Of a stretch of DNA of 11,262 nucleotides, positions 5,313 to 11,262 are shown piece by piece. The stretch covers positions 1-11,262 of the forward strand of contig RXOD01006103.1 in assembly GCA_005223375.1 (NCBI GenBank), given 5' to 3'. The DNA is from Amoebophrya sp. AT5.2 (lineage: Eukaryota > Sar > Dinophyceae > Syndiniales > Amoebophryaceae). Each line of letters starts with the position of its first letter. Position 1 is the first letter of the stretch. The position numbers and the translations under genes were made by a program. Below the pieces are notes generated by a model. It was not told the DNA's origin, did not search any database, and saw only the letters and a list, made by a program, of their open reading frames with translations.

Positions 5313-8215
5313 GTGGGATGCCAAAATTCATTAACCTATGTTGTTCCATGCTGAATAAAGTAAACTTCGTTTAGAATTAGGGAAGATTATAGATAGTATC
5401 AGGCTCGGGCGGCGGGTACGCTCCAAGGAGTCCCAGCCCCCGCCGCCCGAGCCGGAGTTCCGGTCCTGCGACTCCTTCGATCGGAAGCTTTTTTAGTTAC
5501 AGAAGGCCTGATAATTGGTTACGCTTACGCCCCGTAGTTCCATTGTTTGGAGGGTGGACTTCGAAACCCCATACCTCTGATGGCGGACGACTCAGGCCCT
5601 CAAGAAAAGGCGCAGAAAATACGAGCCAGGAAACAAGAGGCTCTCAGTAGAAGAAACCCATTCCGAAGAGCGAAAGTATGCGCCACCAACAAAAACTAGC
5701 TTCTTTTAGGAAGTAAGTGTACTTACTCCGATGATGTTGATGCGGAAGACGCAGAGCATCGAAATGTGTTTTTTGTTATTGCCAACCTAGTCCCAGAAAT
5801 AAGTTTACGGTAGCTCCTTGGGTATGGGTTTGTCCTCTCTTTAATCTTCGTCGAGGTGGCGCCGGATCCGCTGCGCTCGAAACGTTTTCCGACGGCCGAC
5901 GTGCGGAAAATTTTTCGGCAGGAAGTGGAAAAGCTGGAGAGCGAGCTGAAGGACGTCGGGGAGACTTCGGCACAGGATCACGCGGACCGCTACAAACGGG
6001 TGCTCATGCGGCAGGCAGTATTTTCGAGGGAGGAGCAAGTCCGTTGGCTGAGCCGATACACAGCACAAAATGTCGAAAATTCCCGGGACGACGCGGCGTG
6101 GAACGTACTGTTACTGTGCATTCAATGAGTAATTCGGAGTGCTGTCAATCATGCGAAGTGGATCTTTGGCTAGACGGAAGCGCAATCCATCGCATCGACG
6201 TCTGCCTCTGGCCGTGTCGGTGTTTCGCTGATTTTCCTTTTTATATCACTATTACATGAAGAATCTCTTTCTCTTCTCCGGCTCCTCCGGTGGCGTGATT
6301 ACTAGTGCCGTTGCTTCGGATCAGATCGGTCCGATATATCGATACATAAATCATCTTTTTGGACTCGTGTTCTCCGACAGACTTCCGCTGGCAGCAACCT
6401 GGACGCGCTGTGGGAGGATTTCGAAAGCTACCTCTCCGAGGAGTCCGGGCGCCGTCGGTTCCGCATGACATCGCTTTTGCTGGGCAACCTTGCCCTAGAA
6501 ACGGCCCAGCACTTGGAGCAGAGCATGCGCGAGCTTCTCACCACGGCGAGACTCTCGCTCGTCGACCCGGGCACCACGATCGGCGCTAGTAAATTCGCTT
6601 TCCAAGACCACCTGCTGCAATTGGAAAACGAGAAGGAGAACCGGAAGCAAATTGAGATGCGGGTCGCGAACCCCGTTCCCAAAGACAAGAACCACGCCAC
6701 CATAGTGACGCTGCAATTTGGGGTTCCTGAGAGCGTGGAAGAGGAAGTTTTGCTGTACCTCATCGCGCCTGTCGCGTGGGACGAGACATATGAGTTTTTG
6801 ATGGCGAAAAAGGGGTTTGGGAACAATGTTGACGCGGCCTTCTTCGGGCCCCACCTGGGCGTCTGGGAGCACTCCGTGTTGCTGCAGGGAGACAAACTGA
6901 ATCCGGATGAGGTACTCTTCTTCGATTACAAACAGATTCGAGGCAAACTGATTCGATCGGACCCTTCGATTACAAAGTGTCGTACCCAGTGGAAATTCGA
7001 AAAGGATATTGCCTTATTGATTAATTTATCTGTGTGTCGTGCTACTGGGCGGCTCCGCCAGCTATGGCAGCTGCTAACAGACTCGATAACTACAGGCCGT
7101 CCGTTACATCCACCTGAACAACCGGCGAATTCGGGAGGCGCTCTGGAATTTAACCGAGACCGAGATTCTCCAGAAAGCGCGCGTGCTTCTGAAAGCGTTG
7201 CGCACACCGTTTGAAAGCGTGTCGGGCCTCTACGACTACGCGTTGGGTGATTATGGAGATATAGACTTTTGCTGCGTATTTCCAAACGGCTCTTCCGGTA
7301 GACGTAGAGAAGGACTCACATAGAAGATACCGAGCTGACACAATACATAGAATACATGGCGCTCCTGAGTAGAGTGTCTTTGGTAGACTGCAAAAAAAAA
7401 AAGAGACGTGTGGAGTGTCTCGCGGACCTATCTGCGCCGATGCACCTACTTATTGTCTCGGCTTCTGGCAGCTGCGTCACCGGCGCCGAGCTCTGCTCAC
7501 AGAAGGTGGTGCAGTGGGGTGCCTTTCGGTTATCACCATCATGCCTCCGGCCGCATAAATTTTAGGCGCGTGAGGGTGTGCGTTCATAGGTAGCTATAGT
7601 TTTTTTTTCCACCTGGGCGAAATACGCAGAAAAAATCGCCATAGTCAGCTCAAGCGGGGAGGCGGCTGCTTCCAAAGAAACAGGGCCATGGCGCACTATC
7701 TCGAACAGAAGCTGATGAAGAAGATCGAGATTGAAAAAAATCTGACGAAAATTGTCACCAACATAAGTGAGAACTCCACGTGGCGCGGCGGGAACTTCAC
7801 GCGGAACTCCACGGTGGACGCTAGATTTTTAGACGCTGGACTTCGAGGTCGAATGTTTCTGCCGGATTTTGTTGAAGCTTGGTTTTTACACGATATCTAT
7901 GCAGAGGAGGATCCGGACGATTTCATCAAGTTTCGCCGCGGAGCATCTTCTAGGAGGCGCGGCGCGAACACGAAGAGGAACGAGAAGCGCGCGTTGAGTA
8001 TAGCGGACGACGGCGGTGCGGGGGAGGGAGAAGAAGGTGAAACGTCACTCCAGGATTCGGACCAGGCGCCCACTCGGGGACCAGCGCCCCAGAACGGCGA
8101 AGAAGAAGAGGACAGCAGCGACCAAGTGACTCGTCTCGCCATCCGAAGGAGCGGCATCCAGGCGCTGCTTGTTTCCATCTTCGACCGCTTCTTGAACTTA
8201 AGCAGGGGGAGATGA
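3148..8215 (+). CDS. M16-family (insulysin/nardilysin-like) metalloprotease homologue, probable pseudoenzyme, five exons
   Basis: Proposed exons are 3148-5312, 5856-6104, 6381-6911, 7096-7275 and about 7670-8215 (stop TGA 8213-8215), about 1,200 residues in all, in the range of insulysin and nardilysin. From Val at 3234 (residue 1) the N-terminal domain follows insulysin closely (RALTLKNGVDVLLVQDP, then FGVGSINKPEDLPGL). The HxxEH zinc motif is YLMQH here (residues 48-52). The third ligand Glu, 76 residues later, is Asp128 in AIDNDH. In the C-terminal half the substrate-binding Arg and Tyr (R-x6-Y in insulysin) are Met917 and Asn924. The fold seems kept while catalysis is probably lost, so a binding, scaffold or regulatory role is possible. 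An in-frame TAG lies at 4488-4490. A signal-peptide exon and a sequon cluster suggest a secretory-route protein. Family assignment is confident; borders and activity are inference. Confidence 0.75.
4488..4490 (+). other. In-frame TAG inside the M16-like reading frame
   Basis: Codon 419 counted from 3234 is TAG; the flanking frames are identical. Three readings are possible: a nonsense mutation or base-call error, a readthrough or reassigned codon, or an 18-base GT-AG intron at 4487-4504 (GTAGG...GTTAG) flanked by ATTCA on both sides. Removing that intron keeps the frame but deletes six residues that align to the family. Confidence 0.85.
5313..5855 (+). other. Intron of the M16-like gene with internal hairpin
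   Basis: A GTGGGA donor at 5313 and an acceptor TCGTCGAG at 5855 give 543 bp, a multiple of three, so the frame is kept. GTGG occurs at both the donor and the first exon bases after the acceptor. The intron holds a 15-bp perfect inverted repeat at 5402-5453 and no coding evidence. Confidence 0.5.
5402..5453. repeat. Perfect 15-bp GC-rich inverted repeat in intron
   Basis: GGCTCGGGCGGCGGG at 5402-5416 is the exact reverse complement of 5439-5453, with a 22-base loop. The stem is nearly all G-C and should fold strongly in RNA or single-stranded DNA. There is no T-run, so it is not a bacterial-type terminator. Confidence 0.9.
5856..6104 (+). CDS. M16-like gene, exon 2
   Basis: Reads VAPDPLRSKRFPTADVRKIF, then RQEVEKLESELKDVGE, HADRYKRVLMRQAVFSREEQ and VRWLSRYTAQN. 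This corresponds to the insulysin stretch from the third-domain helix (RFEIIKEAYMRSLNNF) to the segment before [11 protein letters not shown]. The donor is uncertain: GTACTG at 6105 or GTCGAA at 6072. Both are phase 0 and both stay in frame with an acceptor ending at 6380. The shorter form aligns more compactly with the family. Confidence 0.65.
6381..6911 (+). CDS. M16-like gene, exon 3 (fourth domain)
   Basis: The exon follows TTCTCCGACAG at 6370-6380 and ends at GATGAG|GTACTC (6911/6912, phase 0). LWEDFESYLSEESGRRRF and MTSLLLGNLALETAQHLEQS match the insulysin region [21 protein letters not shown] and what follows. Further on, VTLQFGVPESVEEEVLLYLI equals the family core strand and helix, and YEFLMAKKGFGNNVDAAFFG equals FNTLRTKEQLGYIVFSG. 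In that motif the family Arg and Tyr are Met and Asn. The exon is 531 bp, an exact multiple of three. Confidence 0.7.
6912..7095 (+). other. Intron of the M16-like gene
   Basis: GTACTC donor and AACTACAG acceptor, 184 bp. It joins NPDE to AVRYIHLNN with phase 0 on both sides. It contains the 13-mer CTTCGATTACAAA twice (6920-6932 and 6964-6976). Confidence 0.6.
7096..7275 (+). CDS. M16-like gene, exon 4
   Basis: Reads AVRYIHLNNRRIREALWNLT, then ETEILQKARVLLKALRTPFE and SVSGLYDYALGDYGDIDFCC. This fits the family segment that follows the substrate-binding loop: in insulysin, a helix ending in IEDMTEEAFQKHIQAL, then the L/P-rich KKLS and KYWGEI. Alternative donors are GTGATT at 7247 (phase 1) and GTATTT at 7276 (phase 0). 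The latter pairs in phase with candidate acceptors ending 7648 or 7654, or with the direct-repeat junction at 7669/7670. Confidence 0.6.
7276..7669 (+). other. Intron of the M16-like gene, border uncertain
   Basis: GCTGC followed by TTTCCAAA-like sequence occurs at both ends (7271-7286 and 7665-7677). Splicing at this repeat removes 394 bp and keeps the frame, but its 3' end is not AG. Canonical choices ending TAGTCAG (7648) or CTCAAG (7654) also keep the frame with the 7276 donor. No exon is evident inside; the ORFs there lack family resemblance. Confidence 0.45.
7670..8215 (+). CDS. M16-like gene, last exon (C-terminal end, sequon cluster, acidic tail)
   Basis: The frame continues to TGA at 8213-8215. 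RNSTVDARFLDAGLRGRMFL and PDFVEAWFLHDIYAEE resemble the insulysin end (RDNTEVAYLKTLTKEDIIKF). Upstream of it lies an insertion rich in Lys/Glu with five N-x-S/T sequons within 25 codons (7739-7813). The tail after about 7960 is basic (SRRRGANTKRNEKR), then acidic and low-complexity (EGEEGE, NGEEEEDSSD), and ends in an amphipathic IQALLVSIFDRFLNLSRGR. An ATG at 7688 in good context could instead start a separate short gene. M16 similarity of the part after it argues against that, but weakly. Confidence 0.6.
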   Translation, partial: FQRNRAMAHYLEQKLMKKIEIEKNLTKIVTNISENSTWRGGNFTRNSTVDARFLDAGLRGRMFLPDFVEAWFLHDIYAEEDPDDFIKFRRGASSRRRGANTKRNEKRALSIADDGGAGEGEEGETSLQDSDQAPTRGPAPQNGEEEEDSSDQVTRLAIRRSGIQALLVSIFDRFLNLSRGR

Positions 8216-8345
8216 GAATGCATTATGATGTTTTCTCCGATTAATTGATTGCTCTTCATCCGCGACAAGGACAGCGGCTGTAGCTACTGAAGTGCGCCGC
8301 CGTCCTTCGTTGCTCGGATCACGCTGCTTGAACTCGACTCGATCC

Positions 8346-8443
8346 GATCAACGCCGAGCGGGAGCTTTCGCTGATGTATCGGGTCACTAGTGATTCACTA
8401 GTGATCCGATGCATCAGCGAAAGCCCCCTCCTGAGCGTTGGGA
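8346..8443. repeat. Foldback (inverted repeat) element 1
   Basis: Bases 8364-8393 and 8395-8424 are 30-bp reverse complements with two mismatches and a 1-base spacer. The arms extend imperfectly outward to about 8346 and 8443. The outer left part (8346-8370, beginning GATCAACGCCGAGCGGGA) is shared with foldback element 2 at 8722. Confidence 0.9.
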
Positions 8444-8503
8444 CCATTCTTGATTGTGGAAGAGTCACCCCTCCTGTGCGTCGGGACCATTGAGTGTGGA
8501 AGA
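8425..8503 (+). repeat. Tandem repeat of about 43 bp, two units
   Basis: CCCCTCCTG(A/T)GCGT(T/C)GGGACCATT followed by a TGTGGAAGA ending occurs at 8425-8463 and again at 8468-8503. It overlaps the right edge of foldback element 1. Confidence 0.8.
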
Positions 8504-8721
8504 TACTTGCAGACGTAGAGCCATACAGGAAGATCATGGCGCAAGTTTGCGCCCCGTCATGGTGCAAAGCGGCTTTAGGGTGGCTCTGTCTCCGTTCCTG
8601 AAACGGCGACGCTGGGCACGCTGCGGCGCCTTGCTAGTTTCGCCTGGCTCCTGCTGTGAATGAGATTTTTCGCGTGTCTACTTTTACTTAGAATACAGAA
8701 GTATCCGAGCGACAGTAATCG

Positions 8722-8781
8722 GATCAACGCCGAGCGGGAACTTTCGCCCGTTTTGCTGAAAGTTCCCGCTCGGCGCTGATC
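8722..8781. repeat. Foldback (inverted repeat) element 2
   Basis: Bases 8722-8745 and 8758-8781 are 24-bp reverse complements with one mismatch around a 12-base loop. The left arm matches the outer left arm of element 1 (one A/G difference), so the two belong to one small repeat family. Confidence 0.9.
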
Positions 8782-8993
8782 GGATCTGCAAAATGCTCCG
8801 GCGACCGGCAGTTGACCCCGGGACCTTCGGTAGCCGACCCCGTAGCGCCGGTAGTTTTGGCGGTCGCGATAGATCGCTCCGATGTCGGTTGCTCGGAGTA
8901 ATTCGGAACGACGGCGCCTCTGTAGCGGGCGTTCGCGTTTGCGCTGGATCGTAGTTTTTTGGAAAATGGATATTCCAATTAAAAAACCGTGTC

Positions 8994-9016
8994 CGCGCTA
9001 TAGCCGCGATAGCGCG
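8994..9016. repeat. Short hairpin
   Basis: CGCGCTAT at 8994-9001 is the reverse complement of ATAGCGCG at 9009-9016, with a 7-base loop. Arms this short could arise by chance. Confidence 0.5.
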
Positions 9017-9067
9017 CCCAGCACAGCGAGCGCAGCGACGCCACAGATCAGGAACAAGCACTAATAG

Positions 9068-9404
9068 TTGGGGTTGATAACTCGGATCGTTGCTATCGTC
9101 GGAGTCTCTATGATCGGAACATCGGCCTTCTCGTCTCGTCCGTTTCCTCTAACGGAGGGCCCGGCGTTGACGATCAAGCTCTTCAATTCGACGAGTCATC
9201 ACCTGATCGCGCAGGACCCGCCCACGGTGATCCTTCCCGGCAACAAACTGGCCAAGCCCGTCGCCGCGGAGGCGGGCGCGACCCCCTGCTCGGCCGTTGA
9301 ACCGGCGGAGGCCGTTCCGAAGGGGCCGGACGATTTGCATGAAGTGGCAAAAGTGGCAAAGGGAATGGCCACGTCAATGCAAACCCCGATTACACCTCAA
9401 AAAA
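9068..9404 (+). CDS. Cys-rich gene, copy 2, leader exon with hydrophobic N-terminus
   Basis: Reads LGLITRIVAIVGVSMIGTSA, then FSSRPFPLTEGPALTIKLFN and a mature region with AEAGATPCSAVEPAEAVPKG. The first 20 residues have signal-peptide character. No ATG precedes them in frame: an acceptor-like CACTAATAG ends at 9067, so the start may lie in an upstream exon; TTG at 9068 or ATG at 9110 are alternatives. The frame is open to 9451, but a donor GTGCAT at 9405 pairs with the acceptor AACAAAAG at 9506 (102-bp intron, in frame). This joins it to the exon holding the duplicated cysteine domain. Family not recognised. Confidence 0.45.
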
Positions 9405-9506
9405 GTGCATTTTTGCTAGACGCATCTTATAAAAAGAACGGCCGATCATGACCACTTTTTTGGCCCGTTTTGGGCGTTTTTTGGCCGTGCTAAGGAGGAA
9501 CAAAAG

Positions 9507-9975
9507 TAGCGCGGTGCGTGAGCACCCCGCGGTGGCTGCCGCGGCCTCTCCGTGCTCGTGTCGATTCCTGGTCCCGCTTCCTCCCTCTCTCCCGTCCTGC
9601 TTGTGTTTCTCGACCTGTTCTTGGATGGTGTCTCCCCCTCTACAATGGCTATATCTCCCCTGACTGCCCCGACATCGCCTTCCCCCCCGACGCCTGTCCC
9701 GACACACATGTGCTCGCGCCTCCTGGCAATCGAGCGGCATGGATCCCAGAACATCAAGCGGGTCGCTCGTGGCGTCCGGTTTTTAAAAGATGTCGCAAAA
9801 GTAGATGCACTGTCTTGACCTGTAACCGGAAACCTGACGTGCTGAAGTGCGGGCCGGATGGAGTATGCGTGCTGCGGAAAGTGCCGGACTTTGAGGAGAA
9901 GACAAACATGCTCACGCTCCGAAACTTCGACTACTGGGAACGCAGCAAGATGTGCGCGGCACTCGCGGGGGTCAG
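9507..9975 (+). CDS. Cys-rich gene, copy 2, main exon
   Basis: Open in one frame from 9494 to the donor CAG|GTAAGC at 9975/9976 (phase 2), the same site as in copy 1. From 9710 it matches copy 1 (CRKSRC, LTC, LKCGPDGVC, NFDYWERSKMCAALAG). Upstream it adds a region with PDCPDIAFPPDACPDTHV, giving two more cysteines. The N-terminal half (9523-9732) is strongly pyrimidine-rich and contains no AG, which would suit an intron 3' end. A shorter exon starting near 9735 is therefore possible. No known domain was recognised; a disulfide-rich secreted protein is inferred. Confidence 0.5.
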
Positions 9976-10572
9976 GTAAGCTAGCTCGGGACCGGAGAGG
10001 CGCGAGATTCGAGCAGCTACAGCAGGTCGTAGGAGCGAAGGGAGTACAAGGGAGAAGTACAAGGGAGTAGGAGGCAAACGCAAAAGCGAAAGCGAAATAA
10101 CACAAGAATGCGGCGACTAAACCATCGAAATTGATAGACCTAACAGGATACAGATGGTAGAGTTCTTACAGAGACCGACACTACTTCAATGCAAATGTAC
10201 TATTTTGACAACAGCAGCCGAAAAACTACAACAGAACCAGCACTGCGGAGAAGAACGTCATTTCCAAACTCAATTCCTAGAATGTAACCAAGCGAAGGCG
10301 AACTTCTGTACAATGCCGACAAAAAAAGTTGGAAAACAATCTAGATACACGTCAGACAGAGCAATTCCAATTCGTAGAAAGCGCAGACGAGCTGTCGATC
10401 TCGATGTATACTCGATGTATAGTGCGCGCATGAGGTGGCGCAGATGTGTACCCGCGGTGGGAGAAAATGCAAGTGTAGTATTCGTTTCGTTCTAGATCTA
10501 GTGCATTTCGATTTCTTAGGCAACAAACTCAAACACGAAGAACGTCGAGACTGTCGCTTGGCTCGTTTTGAA
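9710..10572 (+). repeat. Long direct repeat, copy 2 (pairs with 1-854)
   Basis: Near-identical partner of 1-854 in the same orientation, about 9.7 kb away. It includes the exon, the intron and the start of the last exon. Sequence 5' of 9710 has no partner in the window because copy 1 is cut by the window edge. Confidence 0.9.
9976..10519 (+). other. Intron of the Cys-rich gene, copy 2
   Basis: GTAAGC donor at 9976 and TTTCTTAG acceptor at 10519, matching copy 1 over its length with scattered changes and small indels (for example in the GCATGAGG region near 10430). The possible 25-base microexon is conserved in sequence here as well. Confidence 0.5.
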
Positions 10573-10627
10573 GCCACGTGGGGTGAAATTGAAGCATTCG
10601 CAGCAGAATAATTTAAAAATAGTTTAA
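10520..10627 (+). CDS. Terminal exon of the Cys-rich gene, copy 2 (frame tentative)
   Basis: In phase 0 the frame reads ATNSNTKNVETVAWLVLKPR, then GVKLKHSQQNNLKIV, with TAA at 10625-10627: a 35-residue tail against 63 in copy 1. Another frame (NKLKHEERRDCRLARFE, then ATWGEIEAFAAE, TAA at 10610) also looks plausible, and the phase 2 frame ends at a TGA near 10569. Splicing data are needed to choose. Similarity to copy 1 stops about 50 bases in, so the C-terminus differs whichever frame is used. Confidence 0.3.
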   Translation, partial: ATNSNTKNVETVAWLVLKPRGVKLKHSQQNNLKIV

Positions 10628-11190
10628 AATTAAAAAAATGATAGCGCTTCTCCTCCCTGCGGTCCTTGAGGGCGGGGTCGCCATCATCATCAATGCATTG
10701 ACATGAGCTATGGCGTTTTCGCGAGTCGTTTTCGCTGAGCGATCGTGATGTCACCGTGTCGAACTCAAACTCAAAAATATGATCGTGAGCGCTGCGTGTC
10801 CGATGCGGGGCCTGTCATCAGACCTGTCGGTCGGGGGGTGGCACTGTCCGTCGGGGAATCGATGTCGCCGCGGTTTTATTGCTGTTCCACTGTTTTATTG
10901 CTGAAATGGTTCCGATGCTCACCGTCGCGATCAGGGGCAGTAGTTTTTGTCCTACTGATCGCGACGATGAGCCTGGGAGCTTTTTCCTACCGAAGACCGA
11001 AGAATCGTTGCCGGGTCAAGCTTCAAGTTTTAGGTAATCGGATTTTGAGTGAAGGAGACCTAAGACTGGTCGGGCCTTTTTGGTAGCATCGAGAAAAACC
11101 ATAGGCCGATAGTTTCGCCCTAAAGCGTAGGTCTTCTTCTTTTTCAACACTCGCCGATAGAAGTAGTCAGTCGATAGCTAAAGAAGGATC
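10628..11190. other. Intergenic stretch with hairpin and a doubtful ORF
   Basis: An ORF from ATG 10748 to 11086 (112 residues) has a hydrophobic run (SGAVVFVLLIATMSLGAF) but overlaps a hairpin and resembles no family, so it is not called as a gene. No RNA gene was seen. The stretch probably contains the 3' end of the Cys-rich gene and the promoter region of the gene at 11191. Confidence 0.4.
10917..10972. repeat. Inverted repeat / hairpin
   Basis: Bases 10917-10940 and 10949-10972 are imperfect 24-bp reverse complements around an 8-base loop (TAGTTTTT). The outer 18 bp pair with a single mismatch (GCTCACCGTCGCGATCAG against its partner). Its arms differ from the 8346/8722 foldback family. 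Confidence 0.85.
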
Positions 11191-11262
11191 ATGGGCAGCT
11201 TCAAAGTACAGGGAGGTGGCGGCCGCGGCCGCCGTCGGCGCGGCGAAGTCAATGGTCCTCGT
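11191..11262 (+). CDS. Start of a Gly/Arg-rich protein, cut by the window end
   Basis: ATG in a strong context (GGATCATGG) opens a frame of 24 codons to the last base: MGSFKVQGGGGRGRRRRGEV, then NGPR. The G/R-rich stretch, with a 16-bp palindrome (GGCGGCCGCGGCCGCC) in the DNA, resembles RGG-type RNA-binding tails, but so short a piece cannot be assigned. The upstream region 11100-11190 has no competing in-frame ATG. Only a possible gene start. Confidence 0.35.
   Translation, partial: MGSFKVQGGGGRGRRRRGEVNGPR

Larger units (their letters stand above)
8216..8965. other. Intergenic stretch with foldback and tandem repeats
   Basis: No supported gene. It contains the two foldback elements and the tandem repeat listed separately, and a small hairpin GGCGCAA-gt-TTGCGCC at 8538-8553. 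The ORFs on both strands are short and lack family resemblance. Confidence 0.5.

Noticed and set aside
5345..5360. AATAAA-like polyadenylation signal after the first M16 block
   Set aside because: M16 similarity resumes in the same frame at 5856, so the gene does not end here. AATAAA alone is weak evidence in protists.
8820..8880. Possible dinoflagellate spliced-leader-like sequence (CCGTAGC...GTTTTGGC)
   Set aside because: Only scattered words match the known spliced leader. Spacing and the rest of the motif do not fit.
8684..9061. Minus-strand 125-residue ORF
   Set aside because: Crosses the foldback element and non-coding sequence; no domain and no counterpart.
9446..10105. 219-residue minus-strand ORF over the Cys-rich copy 2
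   Set aside because: Shadow of the + strand exon and intron. The + frame has synonymous differences between copies and a proper donor site.
10748..11086. 112-residue ORF with a hydrophobic segment
   Set aside because: Overlaps a hairpin, has no family resemblance and no duplicated counterpart. Left as an unsupported ORF.

Overview
The window looks like nuclear DNA of a eukaryotic microbe. Its clearest coding region only makes sense once GT-AG introns are removed, neighbouring exons fit together by reading phase, and there are no bacterial operons, ribosome-binding sites, rRNAs or tRNAs. Base composition is near-balanced to GC-rich. A single-celled protist, possibly an alveolate such as a syndinian dinoflagellate, is my best guess. 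That is inference; no spliced-leader sequence or lineage marker was found.

Layout, all on the + strand. (1) 1-992: the 3' part of a gene for a cysteine-rich protein of unknown family (exon 1-263, intron 264-800, terminal exon from 801). (2) 993-1632: no gene seen. (3) 1633-2451: exons of a second gene that starts with a signal peptide. They carry a duplicated Ser/Glu-rich block (key peptide ESEWSDEPLE) and a strong DNA hairpin. It may be the 5' end of the next gene or a separate gene. (4) About 2993-8215: a multi-exon gene for an M16-family (insulysin/nardilysin-like) zinc metalloprotease homologue of about 1,200 residues. It has a possible signal-peptide exon, four internal introns, an N-glycosylation-sequon cluster and an acidic C-terminus. 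The family's zinc-binding and substrate-binding residues are replaced, so it reads as a pseudoenzyme. One in-frame TAG interrupts it. (5) 8216-8965: a gene-free stretch with two related foldback repeats and a tandem repeat. (6) 8966/9068-10627: a second copy of the cysteine-rich gene, here with more of its 5' part, including a hydrophobic leader. About 860 bp match 1-854 closely, through exon and intron alike, and the copies diverge inside the last exon. (7) 10628-11190: a hairpin and a doubtful ORF. (8) 11191-end: the start of another reading frame (Gly/Arg-rich).

The genes share a secretory theme: leader-like hydrophobic segments at 1633, about 2999 and about 9068, plus sequons and cysteines. 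The M16-like gene lies between two near-identical copies of a secreted Cys-rich gene, which suggests local segmental duplication. All exon borders were worked out by eye from splice motifs, phase and recalled family alignment. Transcript data are not available here.
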